A DNA stretch of 64,000 nucleotides from Plectrocnemia conspersa (Eukaryota; Arthropoda; Insecta; Trichoptera; Polycentropodidae), in assembly GCA_009617715.1 (NCBI GenBank), contig VTFK01000223.1:578330-642329 (forward strand), in the 5' to 3' direction. The position numbers and the translations under genes are program-made. Positions within the stretch are counted from its first letter, which is position 1. Each line of letters begins with the position of its first letter. Of this stretch, positions 12,901 through 22,300 are shown piece by piece. The notes under the pieces were generated by a model. The model made no database searches. It was not told where the DNA came from and saw only the letters and a program-made list of their open reading frames with translations.

Positions 12901-15900
12901 CATAAGCCATCATGGTCAGAGCAAATGCATTTGCAGTCATTCCAAGATAATCGAATAAAGAATGGTAAGGCTACTATTTAAAAAATATTTTACTGATTAT
13001 TGTTTAATGATTGTTATTTATAATTTACAGACCTAAAAGGAAATATAGCCACGAGTAAAATAGACAGTGTCATCAGTCCACAAAGAGGCTTGTTGCCTGG
13101 AAAAATTGTTCAAGATCCGCGAATGCTTGGAGGTTTAATTTTAATTAAAAAAAATGTGTAACTGTACTTTTAAAAGTAATACTTACAAAATAATTTTATG
13201 AATAGGTTATCATTGGGATTGCTCTGATTGGTGCAATGGTGGCGGGGCAATGCTTCCAAACATAACAGAAGTACCCGGAAGTGAAGTACCTGATTCGTCA
13301 AGTTTCCACAGCAATGAAAGTAATGAATCGAGGCCCGAAAGAAATGTGCCTCCACCTCCAATGGTCTCAAATCAAAATGGACAAATCAATGAAATGACAC
13401 CATTGAATGAAGAAGAATCGTCTTACGCTGCTGATGAAGACGAGGGAGATAATACAGACACAATGTACAACTTTAACGCAGGTAAATATAATCATGTTGT
13501 TATTTTATATATTTTATTATTACAATATTATTTATTCATCACCTAAAAAACAGTATAAGCATGCGGTATTAATGAATGTATGTTCAATTGTACATTTTTT
13601 GTATAGATTTTGATATGACAGTTCAACCGCAATCGTCTTATTGTAACAATGGTGATGGTTATATACCGTAAGTACGCTAATAGCGAAATTATGTGTGGAT
13701 GTGAAAGCTTCTCTCATTTAACTGCATTTTATCTTCACGACAGGACAGAAAATTCTTCAGAACTGTTATTTATACATTTAATAAACATTAATATTTGGAT
13801 TGTGTGATTGATTGAATAAAAGCATGTACTAATTTTTAAACACACTACATTCAAATCACATCTTCTCTTAAATTGAATATTATAAAATTAATTATTTTAT
13901 TAAAATAACTATTAAATGCTTGATTTAAAAAAAATATGTTAAATTAACTACATCGTCTGTTCTAAATCCGCGAGGACTTGTTATATTAATCATATCTCTG
14001 GTTCTAGTAGCGTCATCTCTTAGTCGTGGTATGGGTTTTGTAGGTCTAGGTTCTGATTTTCACCCCCAAATTTTTTTTTTCGCTTGCCTTCTGTTTCGTC
14101 CAGAATACTGAGTTCAAGACAGTTGGTCGTTATTGCATGATATTGCACCAGCAAACAAAGCGAAGATTGTACGCTCTGTATTAACCTGATTTGACTCCCT
14201 GTGACTTCTGGCTATTCCCAAAAATTAAGTTGGCATTGAAGGGAAAACGTTTCGACACCATTTATGACGTCCAAAAGGGTTCAACCGTGGCTTTAAAAAA
14301 TCTTCTGGAAAATTTCTACAAAATTTTTTATGATCATATCCAGCGCTGTATTGACTCAGAAGGGGTGTATTTTTAGTAAATGAATATAATATTGCAGAAT
14401 AACAGTCTTCTATTTGGTTTTTTATCAGTCCTTGTGGATTTGAGACAAGACGGTGTATAAACTGAGTTTTATATTATTGCTAATTTAAAAAACTAAAATA
14501 GATGATCAGTGTGATAAATCAATTCTGGATTTACAATTTAAGCATAATTTAATATTGAATTAATAACTAGTGAATTTTGATTTGTTAAGTGCATGGGAAA
14601 TGTGAAACTTTACTTCTTGTACTTACTGATTTATAACATATTTTATTTTGTATTTTTTTTTTTTTACTACGTTGAATAGCTGTGATATATTAAATCAATA
14701 TCAGACATAAACTAAAGTACATATTGAATCAATATCAGTCATAATCTATGTCAACGAAATTGTAATTTTTGGGCTGTAGTGCTATGATGCTGACAATCAT
14801 CATCAAAAATAATGATCTATAAAGTTTTACTGTTTGAGATTAGGGGTGACTATTTGGTTGGACTCTTGTATATTCCAAATTGAGAGTGAAGTGGTATTCC
14901 AAGCAGTGGCGTAACTAGAGTATGTGCCGCCCAAGCGATCCTTAAAATTGCCGCCCGTCTCATCCTTTTTTTGCAGGGTCATAAAATCAGCATTTCTTAA
15001 AATAATATATTGGTTATTGTTAAGCTCTTGCTATTCGAGGTTTTATATATGTTTTAGTGCATTCAGGGTTAAGAACCATCGCGAATATGCCGCCCCCAAG
15101 CAAGTGCCACCCCCCATAGCTACGCCACTGATTCCAAGTAAAAGTTTGAAAGTCAAGCTCCAAGTTGAAATGATTAAGTATGGCAATCTTTTGGTTATTA
15201 TACCATTGAGGAAAGAGAGAAGCCTAATCTCCCTATTCATTATCGTTCCTGATTAATACAGATAATTCAGGGCGGAATCAGAATATTTGTTTTTGTTTAT
15301 TACTTTTTGTACCGTTGTAACAGTTGACAATAATTACGTTGTGGATTGTTACAATTCGGCTAGGATACTCGCTAACTGTTCAGTGGCGATATCTGTGGGT
15401 GACAATTTTTTATAGTTGATTGGAGTACGGTCCAACAATTTTAGTGCAATTCATTTAATGATCTCGGCGCTTAAACGCATTGCTGCTCTACTGTTTCGTT
15501 TTCCGTTTGGGAAGGTTGAAAACCGCTACGAACTTAGTTTTATGACCCTTTTATCAAGTCTTCAGTTTTTAGGTGCTCTAACATTTCGGGTTTTTCTTTA
15601 TATGACTCTTAACGTAACCAAAAAAAAATCTAATGGCATTAAATTGCAGTTGACGTCACCAAAAACAGGGACGTAATTGTAGGGGGGGGGGTCAGATGGG
15701 GGCATTTTGCCAAAAAAATGCATGATATTTAAGGAAATACTATGAATCTTTATGAAATGATTATATTAAAAAAAACTACCATTGATTGGTCAACTCTTGC
15801 CCCCCCCCTGGAAAAAGGTGAAATGATGTCTTTGACCAAAATGTGAAATAATACAACCTGGGAACTTTTCACGCAAAACATTTAACATTGCATCCAATGT

Positions 15901-16879
15901 GTGGCGAATTGTTCGCTCAGATGACGAAATTGACCATAATCTTCCCTTAAATTTCGATACACAGCTTGTACACAATTATTATTTCTGTAGAACAATTTAC
16001 CAATTTTAACGCGCCGAGTGGTGGTTAAGTGATTCATTTCGTAAATGTGTTGTTGTAAACTAACATTTGACACTTTGAACATGTGTGATTATTGACAGCT
16101 ATCTGATTTACTGTAGTGCCAACGTAGGAAACTCGAATTGGATCAACCTGTAGTAGGAAGAACCTATAAAAAATAGTGATGTCTGATATTGATTCTGGTC
16201 GTCAAATTAAAAGAAAGCTTATAAGATTTACAATATGCTGCAGGAAAGCATTGTATATAATTAGCGTACAATAATTCTTCTGGTGTATTTTGATGTAGCT
16301 GAACAAGTTTTTAAATCTTTTCATAATAAATGATACTTTGATTTTTTTATTGTCAAAAATATGTTGAATGAGCAAATTAAAATTACCCCAAATTTAGAAC
16401 TTGTATTTTTTCAGATGTAGGTGCTCAATAAATGTACATATATATAATATTAAAAACTGTTATTTTATATTTAGCGGAAATATATCACCGTCATCCGAAT
16501 ACGTACCTACCGCCTTACGTACACAGTTCAACAGAAGGGGAAACAGGAGCGGAGCAAGATCTCGACGGAGATGGGGACAGCCAAGTGGTGCAATATGGCT
16601 TCCCGTTTTCACGAAGGAGACAGAACTGTAAAGACAATGATTTCACAAACACATTAGGAATGCTAGGTAATCATATCTACTTTTAAAATTTTATAAGATG
16701 TATATATACCAATATTTCGTATGATTACAGAAGAGAGGAATTCTTTGCTGAGCCATCATGGATCGCAAAGTGATATATCATCATTGAATGTGTGTGAAAT
16801 AGAGGATTCAGACTGTGAAACAAGTCAGCCAAATCATAAGTGGGTTAGCAGTAATGGTGTTCAACATACGTCTGTGTGA
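1..16879 (+). CDS. kug: Fat-like (kugelei/Fat2-type) atypical cadherin, copy A; 5' part outside window
   Basis: Single-pass membrane protein of the Fat-like family; in Drosophila the relative Kugelei/Fat2 acts at cell junctions in planar polarity and collective cell migration (family knowledge). Exons: <1-909, 1332-1556, optional 2337-2360, 4816-5052, 5122-5322, 5393-5587, 5649-5854, 5928-6236, 6301-6448, 6528-7007, 7079-7642, 7984-11024, 11096-11284, 11664-11828, 11894-12051, 12120-12455, 12619-12964, 13031-13132, 13206-13481, 16475-16666, 16731-16879. Seen: about 17 cadherin repeats with DxND-type linkers (some degenerate), a [13 protein letters not shown] juxta-repeat segment, EGF-EGF-LamG-EGF x4, a transmembrane helix, and a tail with GYHWDCSDW and C-terminal HTSV. 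One base is missing near 8826, breaking the frame in the largest exon. Single LamG fits Fat-like rather than Fat. The N-terminus and start codon are not in the window. The gene faces copy B tail to tail. Confidence 0.93.
910..1331 (+). other. copy A intron 1 (422 bp)
   Basis: GTAAGT ... TTATAG. A short GC-richer patch (about 1130-1220) stands out from the AT-rich rest; I do not recognise it. Confidence 0.6.
1332..1556 (+). CDS. copy A exon 2: cadherin repeat, N half
   Basis: Acceptor TTATAG, phase 1 in and out. It encodes a degenerate linker VVDRSMP and then the first half of a repeat ending LDFNTG. The matching copy B exon (30146-30370) has the same length, 225 nt. Confidence 0.92.
2337..2360 (+). 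CDS. copy A 24-nt microexon, probably alternatively spliced
   Basis: Flanked by a strong pyrimidine tract with CCACAG and by donor GTGAGT. It is phase 1 on both sides and a multiple of three, so it can be included or skipped. Skipping gives the canonical NTG-MLF turn of a cadherin repeat; inclusion replaces that Gly with APDSYNGPC, eight extra residues. Copy B has the equivalent (30042-30065, ASDSKNGPC) at the same place. Alternative use is inferred. Confidence 0.75.
2361..4815 (+). other. copy A intron downstream of microexon (2455 bp)
   Basis: Mostly AT-rich. The 3200-3700 part is less AT-rich and has a 97-codon open stretch with no recognisable product; it may be old transposon sequence. 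No further exon is needed by the protein. Confidence 0.6.
4816..5052 (+). CDS. copy A exon 4: cadherin repeat, C half
   Basis: [13 protein letters not shown] through linker EDVNDCPP to DAHDNDTG, phase 1 out. It has the same length (237 nt) as copy B 28471-28707. The LDYE and ATD motifs of the repeat are intact. Confidence 0.92.
5122..5322 (+). CDS. copy A exon 5: cadherin repeat
   Basis: INKEISYSI to AHVWVT, with LDRE and ATDKG motifs. Phase 1 in and out; 201 nt, like copy B 28205-28405. Confidence 0.92.
5393..5587 (+). CDS. copy A exon 6: cadherin repeat
   Basis: Starts at the linker VLDMNDNPP and ends YINNTNG. Phase 1 in and out; 195 nt, like copy B 27937-28131. Confidence 0.92.
5649..5854 (+). 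CDS. copy A exon 7: cadherin repeat
   Basis: [12 protein letters not shown] to LLVTM, with a degenerate linker SPANNHAP. 206 nt, phase 1 in and phase 0 out. Copy B's counterpart is one base longer, which reveals an insertion there. Confidence 0.92.
5928..6236 (+). CDS. copy A exon 8: cadherin repeat
   Basis: VRATDEDFG to GITILK, with LDRE and linker GDENDNAP. Phase 0 in and out; 309 nt, the same as copy B 27190-27498. Confidence 0.92.
6301..6448 (+). CDS. copy A exon 9: cadherin repeat
   Basis: [19 protein letters not shown] to HGAELL. Phase 0 in, phase 1 out. Aligns with copy B 26977-27121. Confidence 0.9.
6528..7007 (+). CDS. copy A exon 10: two cadherin repeats
   Basis: [13 protein letters not shown], degenerate linker [13 protein letters not shown], linker QDENDNSP, to GTSILK. 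Copy B has an extra intron inside this stretch (after SPQG) and lacks the intron that follows it here. Confidence 0.9.
7079..7642 (+). CDS. copy A exon 11: two cadherin repeats
   Basis: [19 protein letters not shown] through linker KDYNDCPP to VLDVN. Phase 1 in and out. Copy B splits this stretch by an intron after ASPG. Confidence 0.92.
7643..7983 (+). other. copy A intron 11 with mariner-end-like sequence and a 27-bp tandem repeat
   Basis: At 7684-7697 TAGGTTGGGGCAAA resembles mariner inverted-repeat ends. Two exact 27-bp units follow (7729-7755 and 7760-7786), separated by 4 bases. No transposase remains. Confidence 0.5.
7984..11024 (+). CDS. copy A exon 12: cadherin repeats, two EGF modules, start of LamG (one-base frameshift)
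   Basis: The largest exon, 3041 nt. Linkers [38 protein letters not shown] and EESQYPP mark six repeats. The juxta-repeat segment follows from about 9850, then EGF1 (about 10268-10437), EGF2 (about 10437-10553) and LamG from about 10600. The first part reads in one frame to a stop at 8841; the rest reads in another frame from about 8830 to the end. The length is one base short of what the flanking phases need. Confidence 0.9.
8822..8831 (+). other. single-base coding frameshift in copy A
   Basis: After LDYE the frame runs into RNTC and a stop at 8841, while [12 protein letters not shown] continues one frame over. Copy B reads [16 protein letters not shown] without a break. One base is missing, most simply from the A run 8826-8829. 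Assembly indel or true mutation cannot be told apart here. Confidence 0.88.
11096..11284 (+). CDS. copy A exon 13: end of LamG and start of EGF3
   Basis: [15 protein letters not shown] to GGLPCQNG. The GFVGCLGDV motif is typical of the C-terminal part of LamG. Phase 1 in and out. Confidence 0.92.
11285..11663 (+). other. copy A intron 13 (379 bp)
   Basis: AT-rich, nothing recognised. The corresponding copy B intron is only 59 bp. Confidence 0.6.
11664..11828 (+). CDS. copy A exon 14: EGF3 and EGF4
   Basis: GGTCKDL, then [16 protein letters not shown] and [16 protein letters not shown]. The cysteine spacing is that of EGF modules. Phase 1 in and out. Confidence 0.92.
11894..12051 (+). CDS. 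copy A exon 15: EGF4 end and EGF5
   Basis: [16 protein letters not shown], then [18 protein letters not shown] to [12 protein letters not shown]. Ends in phase 0 at GAA before GTAAGT. Confidence 0.92.
12120..12455 (+). CDS. copy A exon 16: calcium-binding EGF6 and transmembrane helix
   Basis: [17 protein letters not shown] to KTGMHC is a cbEGF. The membrane segment follows from about 12294 ([18 protein letters not shown]), with the stop-transfer sequence CGRKKRRP placing the rest inside the cell. Copy B carries an extra intron after KTG. Confidence 0.92.
12619..12964 (+). CDS. copy A exon 17: cytoplasmic tail, membrane-proximal
   Basis: [11 protein letters not shown] to DNRIKN. It contains two blocks shared with copy [19 protein letters not shown] and [18 protein letters not shown]. 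Copy B has an intron after GSAG. Confidence 0.9.
13031..13132 (+). CDS. copy A exon 18: cytoplasmic tail
   Basis: [20 protein letters not shown] to DPRMLG, ending at a weak donor GTTTAA, phase 1. Copy B is continuous here and lacks the last ~15 residues, so this intron or exon edge is specific to A. Confidence 0.78.
13206..13481 (+). CDS. copy A exon 19: cytoplasmic tail with GYHWDCSDW
   Basis: [14 protein letters not shown], the most conserved block of Fat-like/FAT1-3 tails, then a Ser/Glu-rich stretch and VPPPPM, ending NFNAG. Phase 1 out, compatible with direct joining to 16475. Confidence 0.9.
13607..13657 (+). CDS. possible alternative cassette exon of copy A
   Basis: Acceptor GTATAG followed by [18 protein letters not shown]. 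Donors ending the exon at 13651 or 13657 keep frame with 16475; the stronger GTAAGT donor (exon end 13667) would shift the frame and give a different, earlier C-terminus. Copy B has no counterpart in its 67-nt intron. This may be a real A-specific exon or chance. Confidence 0.35.
14100..14380 (+). mobile_element. mariner transposase C-terminal relic
   Basis: Reads [16 protein letters not shown] (from an LHDNAPAH-type motif), then with breaks [20 protein letters not shown] and CIDSEGVYF. These match the C-terminal third of mariner-family transposases around the third catalytic Asp. Stop codons interrupt it and no inverted-repeat pair was found. Confidence 0.8.
14904..15130. mobile_element. hAT-type MITE, 227 bp, with perfect 8-bp target duplication
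   Basis: Starts CAGTGGCGTAACTAGAG and ends TAGCTACGCCACTG, near-perfect inverted ends. It is flanked by identical ATTCCAAG at 14896-14903 and 15131-15138. The 8-bp duplication points to hAT. No transposase lies inside. Confidence 0.88.
15667..15808. repeat. facing G10 and C9 homopolymer tracts, possible decayed foldback element
   Basis: CAGGGACGTAATTGTA precedes a G10 run (15682-15691). A C9 run (15800-15808) lies about 110 bp on, so the two runs can pair. Element limits and family are not determined. Confidence 0.4.
15880..16090 (-). mobile_element. mariner/Tc1-like transposase N-terminal helix-turn-helix relic
   Basis: On the minus strand [20 protein letters not shown] and RNLREDYG resemble the first helix-turn-helix of animal mariner-like transposases (pattern R..I...YY.NN.SV...YR.LR..YG). 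Only about 65 codons remain and the rest of the enzyme is absent. Confidence 0.6.
16475..16666 (+). CDS. copy A exon 20: cytoplasmic tail
   Basis: Joined to 13481 it reads [23 protein letters not shown] and YGFPFSRRR to LGMLG. Copy B has [19 protein letters not shown] and YGFPSMRRR, which fixes the frame. Phase 1 out. Confidence 0.9.
16731..16879 (+). CDS. copy A last exon: C-terminus with PDZ ligand HTSV
   Basis: [15 protein letters not shown] to NGVQHTSV, stop TGA at 16877-16879. Same length (149 nt) as copy B's last exon. The terminal T-S-V fits a class I PDZ ligand (S/T-x-V). Confidence 0.9.
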
Positions 16880-17103
16880 CGAAAAGGGTTTGCCTTGACA
16901 AAGGCCAAACGTGATCCCTTTTCAATTGTAAATAATATATTGCGGTATTTCTTGTAAATTTCGTATGTACTGCGAGACTATTAGCAGTGTGACTTGCCTT
17001 ATATAGTTCATGATAATTAAATAACTCACACGGCGTTTGTGTGCTGTAATTAATAACTATAATATATATTTGTTGTTGAATAGCTCCAAATACATTTTAA
17101 CTG

Positions 17104-17109
17104 AATAAA
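17104..17109 (+). terminator. candidate polyadenylation signal of copy A
   Basis: First AATAAA after the stop codon, about 225 nt into the 3' UTR. Further AATAAA-like hexamers lie downstream (for example near 17527), so the actual end is uncertain. Confidence 0.45.
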
Positions 17110-19021
17110 TAATATTTTTCTTAAAAAAAAGTCATTAGTCGGGTAACGATTACTAGACCCTGGACCAATAATGTAAAGTTATAAGGACACTGCTATTAAT
17201 GTAGATTAAATAATATGTTTAACGTAAACTACTAACACGGGAGAAAAACAGTATGTTTTGCGTAATGGTGCTCTGTATCAAATAGTGTCATATCAAAGAC
17301 TATTAAACTGTGTATTATTAAAGTGATCGATCGTCCTAATAATTTATTAATTATTTTTTTACTTATGTTAACTATTAATTCTTGTGCATGTTAGTTAATT
17401 TAAGACGTACGTGTCTTTTTTCCTTTTAAAACTGACTGTGCTAATTATTTTATAATATTTTTTCATTGATATTTGTATATTCATTTTTTTATACAACTCC
17501 TCGACTGTAAATTATATCTAGTTAATAATAAATGGAAAAATTAATTAAAATATTATTTTATTCTTAAACTGAATTTATACAATAAAATAAAGCAAATTCT
17601 TCATATCTCTATTCGGGGGTAGATTGATTTGATGCTGAACTCTCATATTTTCCAAATCAGAAGTAAAATCATAGTGCAAGTGATACTTAAGAGGTTCTGA
17701 TGAAAATGCTAATCGAAAGTTAAGTTCTATAACAGGGTTCTGACTTCTAACGATCGGAGAAAAGAAAGGAAATAGTTAAAAAGGTTTGATACCCAACTAA
17801 ATTATAATTATTTGGTTTGCTACATGGCTAAATTATATTTTAATACAAGCAAGAGATATGGTACACATTTAGATTATCAATAAAAAAAAACAAAAAAACT
17901 TGCACTGCACTTTTATACTTTTACTTGTGCCACTATTTGCTTTTGTTACTACATGAATTAGTTCATCGGAACTTGGATGAATCGTCTCGTATGACGGCGT
18001 TCGTGAACACATACAAGAGGCGAAACGGGCGTCAACAAGCGCTAATCCCTTAATCGACATTAATGAAGTGTCGAATCCATGTAGCTTAAATTATATGGAA
18101 GATACGTAATGACCAATTTCTAAAACCAGTTTAAAGTGGAAATGGAAATCTAATTTTGTGGAATTGAGCCGGTAGGATTTAGGAGGACATGTTGAAACTT
18201 AACCAGTAAAAGTGAAACAAGTACATATTATTTAAAGATTTTTATAAAAAAGGTAGATTCATTTTTACATTGTGCAGTCGAATATACAATCTTATATAAT
18301 TATTATGTACATAATAATATGTATGTATATATTTAATATTATTTAGAAGTATATCTTGAAAAATAAAACTATTGAAAACTTCAAACGTAATGACAGGAAG
18401 ACCACCTTTGCAAAGAGTTGTTTGTGTTGAGCTTTTGAAACACTTTACAAAGATACATACATATTTACAATATAAAACACAATACATTACAGATGATTGA
18501 AGTGATATGAAAATGTTAATATATAAAAACAGTTCTATTTTTATTTATTAAGTTGTATTGATATGATTAATACAAATTCTGAGCACCAATTCGTAAGGAC
18601 AATCGAGTCCTACATTGATTAAAGTCTTTACAAGTATATTTACACACATATATATAAATATCACGCTGAATCTCACTATTAAAGATTCATACCTATCAGA
18701 TATCATACAATCGCTAAATATTAATAAATACTTTAATGCAAAAGTGTTGACGGATAGTTTAACGTTCGAGGAAGAAATGTACAAAAATATTACGTTTTAA
18801 CTCAAATTTTTGGGCATGAATTTAAAATATTATAAAATATTTACAACCATTGAAGATCTACGTAAGAAAATACGGTTTACAATAAAACAATCTGTATATA
18901 AAAAAGCACATCTTTAAAATCCGTCATCTTTTGCACGTGAACTTTTCTCCATTATATTGGTCCGTATTCAATTTCTTCTTCAATTTACACATCACTAATT
19001 TCACTGAAATTATCGGAATTA

Positions 19022-19027
19022 TTTATT
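19022..19027 (-). terminator. candidate polyadenylation signal of copy B
   Basis: TTTATT on the + strand is AATAAA in gene direction, about 180 nt beyond the copy B stop. Two more overlapping candidates lie at 18540-18549. Confidence 0.4.
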
Positions 19028-19208
19028 TTACACTTTTTTAAGGCAAATTTTATTAAAACGTGTTTTTGAAACACAAATTATTATATCACAACGATCATGT
19101 CGTCAGTATGGCGTATCTGATGATTAATTTATACCATAAGATGTTATTTTTGTGTATTGATTTTGGATACCCTGCAGCCTCCGCAAGATGAGAGGCGATT
19201 ACCCTATG

Positions 19209-19357
19209 TCACACTTGTGTATCATGCGAAGAATTTGACTTTTTCCTCTTCGACTGCATTCGAGCGTTGTATTCATTCTCAGAGTCTTCTACTATGTCGC
19301 ATGCGTTAATCGATAGACTGCTTGTACCTGCAGTGCCGAGAAGTGAACTTCTTTCTT
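19209..19357 (-). CDS. copy B last exon: C-terminus with PDZ ligand DTQV
   Basis: [11 protein letters not shown] to SHDTQV, stop TGA (19209-19211). Terminal T-Q-V is a class I PDZ ligand. Length equals that of copy A's last exon. Confidence 0.9.
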
Positions 19358-22300
19358 CTGTTGAATTAGCTTAGATTAATACGTGTACAATAAGCAATAC
19401 ATAAATTAAAGCAGTCTATAATTTTTAAACAGGAGACAAATTTTTTGCAAACTATGTTATTACAAGTAATGAACTAAAATGTTTGTCCTCGCTGAAGACA
19501 AGTAAAAAATTAATATAATGTGGGAGTATGCTTCGGAGACGACTGGATTCTACAGACACAGACAAGGCTACGAGGATTTCACGTATACATAAACATAATT
19601 ATACAAACTGTACGCGGACGTGACTCAAATTGCTGCACAAATATTAATTATAAGTAGCTGTAAGTAAATGTACTCTCACAGGTAAGTTGCATATTTTTTA
19701 CAGTGCATTCTATCTAATCTAGAGATCACGTTTTTAGTTTCTCTTGAAAAAAAGTTAAATACATTAAAATGTATTCAGATATACATTAAAGCCCTTAATC
19801 AAATCTGAGGATTTTGATGCATATATAATATTTTAAGATTCTCGTCTAAGGGGTATAGAATAATTAACGAAGTGCATAATTTACATTATTTTTCACTATA
19901 TAAGCATGGATTTGTAGACTGACCTAATTATTTATCAAATATTACCTAGCATTGTAATAACGGATCCTATTTGATTATCGCTATAATTCTTTCTTCTTCG
20001 CATCGATGGAAATCCATACGGTTCTACACCGTTATCATCAAGATCGTTATCTCTATCGGGTTCTGTTTCACCATCTGTAGAACTGTATGTGAAGCATGGT
20101 AAATAAGTATTGGGATGAAGGTGATAATTTGCTCCTTTAACAACGACAATATATTAATTAAAAAACTATACTTTATCAAATTTTTTAGTTGTATCTACTT
20201 ACCAGTTTGTATTTCATCTTGATTCAATGGAAAAGTTTGTTCTACTGTGGCATCTAAATTATCTGTAGAACGTTTCAATATTGATTTTCCTTTTACAGAT
20301 GCACTAGAAGCGTATTCACTGCTTTCGCTCCTATAACTTGAAGAATCTGCTATTTCACTTCCAGTTATCTCTGTTATGTTTGATAATGGTACTCCTCCAT
20401 TGTTATGCCAATCAGAACAATCCCAATGATAGCCTTTCGGAGGGCTAATAATTTCTTCTTTGATACTGTAATTTCCTGATAGATCTGAAATTTAATGGAA
20501 TATTATTTAATACAAATTTTCAAATGCTAAAGTGCAAATTAAAAATATATTTTGTTTTTATAATCTTCACCATTATTAATACGATTGTCTTGGAATGATT
20601 GTACATGCATCTGCTCCGCCCATGATACTTTTCGAGGCTGCTCATCCTTATTCAAGTTCTTTTTGTAGTTCGATGGTATATTTTCAAGGCCATCGCCTAA
20701 ATAATATTGTATTATACAAATCAAATATAATATTATCATTAAAGAGTAAGAGTAACGTACCAGCTGAACCGTAATTCCGAAGCATCTCCATATTGTTGAG
20801 AATCATATGCGGTGAACGTAATTGATCGTGAGGAGAACTTATAGATGTGTAAGACAGCTGTTGATCAGACAGTGATATTCCTTGTGATTCAATATTAGAC
20901 AGCTTTGATACTTTCTGGAATCATATGAACATTTTTATGTGACTGTAAAATATATTACTTTGAAATGTAATGTGCATACCTTCATGATTGACTTTTCCGG
21001 CTTCAAGTTAGAATTAAGAATGTTTGGTTTAGATTCTGGTTGCATGACATGTTGCTGTTTTTTGTAACAACTCAAAACGATAGTGCAAACTAAAATTAAT
21101 ATGCAAGCTCCTCCAGTTAGTGCCATCAGCCATAAAAGCTTTTCACGACCAAATAGTTCGTATACTCCTGATGTAACCGCATTAGAGTGAAGTGGATTGC
21201 CACAATGCATGCCTAATAAAAAATATAATATTTAATATATTATTGTTATTATATAAAGATATTGTTTAAATAAAAATAAACCTGTTTTATCTGGAGGACA
21301 AACACATCTGAAGCTTCCAGGTTCATTAATACATGTAGCTCCGTTTAGACAAGGATCTCCTTTGCATTCATCAATATCAAACTGCAACAATCAAATTAGT
21401 TATTGGTCTATTTTTATTGAAGAATATGGAAGTACAATTACTGTACCTCGCAATGTGATCCATAATATCCGTGACACCGACAAGCTGGACCAAGATCGCC
21501 TTCTTCACACAATCCTCCATGATTACAAATTGGCTTATTGTTCAGATCTTCACTTCCACACCATCTTCCTAGTTCACATCTACTACCTCTCAATGGAGGA
21601 TTACACAAGCATTTGAATCCTCCTGAAAACATTTTTAAATAATAATGTTAAAGTATTTTTTGTGACAATGATGACAATAAAAGAGTTGCATGACTGCGAT
21701 AGATAAAATAAGAAAAACAAAAGCAAGAGTTTGTGGAACAATGACATGAGGCAGATGTATTCTTGATAGTGCTTTAAAATGTTGAATAAATAAAAATCTG
21801 CACTGTAAAACTCCGATTCAGCCCGTGGGCAAGTGACATCATTATTTTTCAATATAATTCCTACAGTAGTAAATATCTAAAAATTGAATTAAATGCAAAG
21901 CACTTACCTTCAGTTGAAAATGAACATATTCCTCCATACAAACACGGTTGAGATGCGCAAGGATCAGTATCAATTTCACATTGCACTCCGATAAACCTTT
22001 CGTGGCATTGACATTGATAGTTATTTTCACTATCTGAAGACTTTAGTAAATTTATACAAGTTCCTCCTAAAACATTTATTGAGTTGTTAAAATATATTTA
22101 AGCAAGTATAAAATAAAGGTATTACCGTTTAAACATGGAAAGCTTCCACAAGATCCTGGTGGTTCTAACGTCGCTGGACAATTGAACTCAACGTTTAGCA
22201 TCTTCAAAGCCAAAAAGCCTCCAACTCCCCCATTATGTAAAGAAACTATTTCATTAGAAACGTGAAGATCTCCCAAGCACCCTACAAATCCTTTCCGTAT

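Larger units (their letters stand above)
13482..16474 (+). other. copy A last long intron (2993 bp), transposon-rich
   Basis: Contains the possible cassette exon, a mariner C-terminal relic, a hAT-type MITE with perfect target duplications, facing G10/C9 tracts and a minus-strand transposase N-terminal relic. The copy B counterpart intron is 67 bp. Confidence 0.7.
16880..19208. other. shared 3' region between the two convergent cadherin genes
   Basis: 2.3 kb between the two stop codons, AT-rich. Holds the 3' UTR of A (signal at 17104) and of B (minus-strand AATAAA at 19022-19027 and 18540-18549). A minus-strand open stretch at 17869-18060 has no recognisable product. Confidence 0.7.

Noticed and set aside
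13607..13667. Constitutive exon ending at the GTAAGT donor
   Set aside because: It would put exon 16475-16666 out of the frame shared with copy B; kept only as a low-confidence alternative exon.
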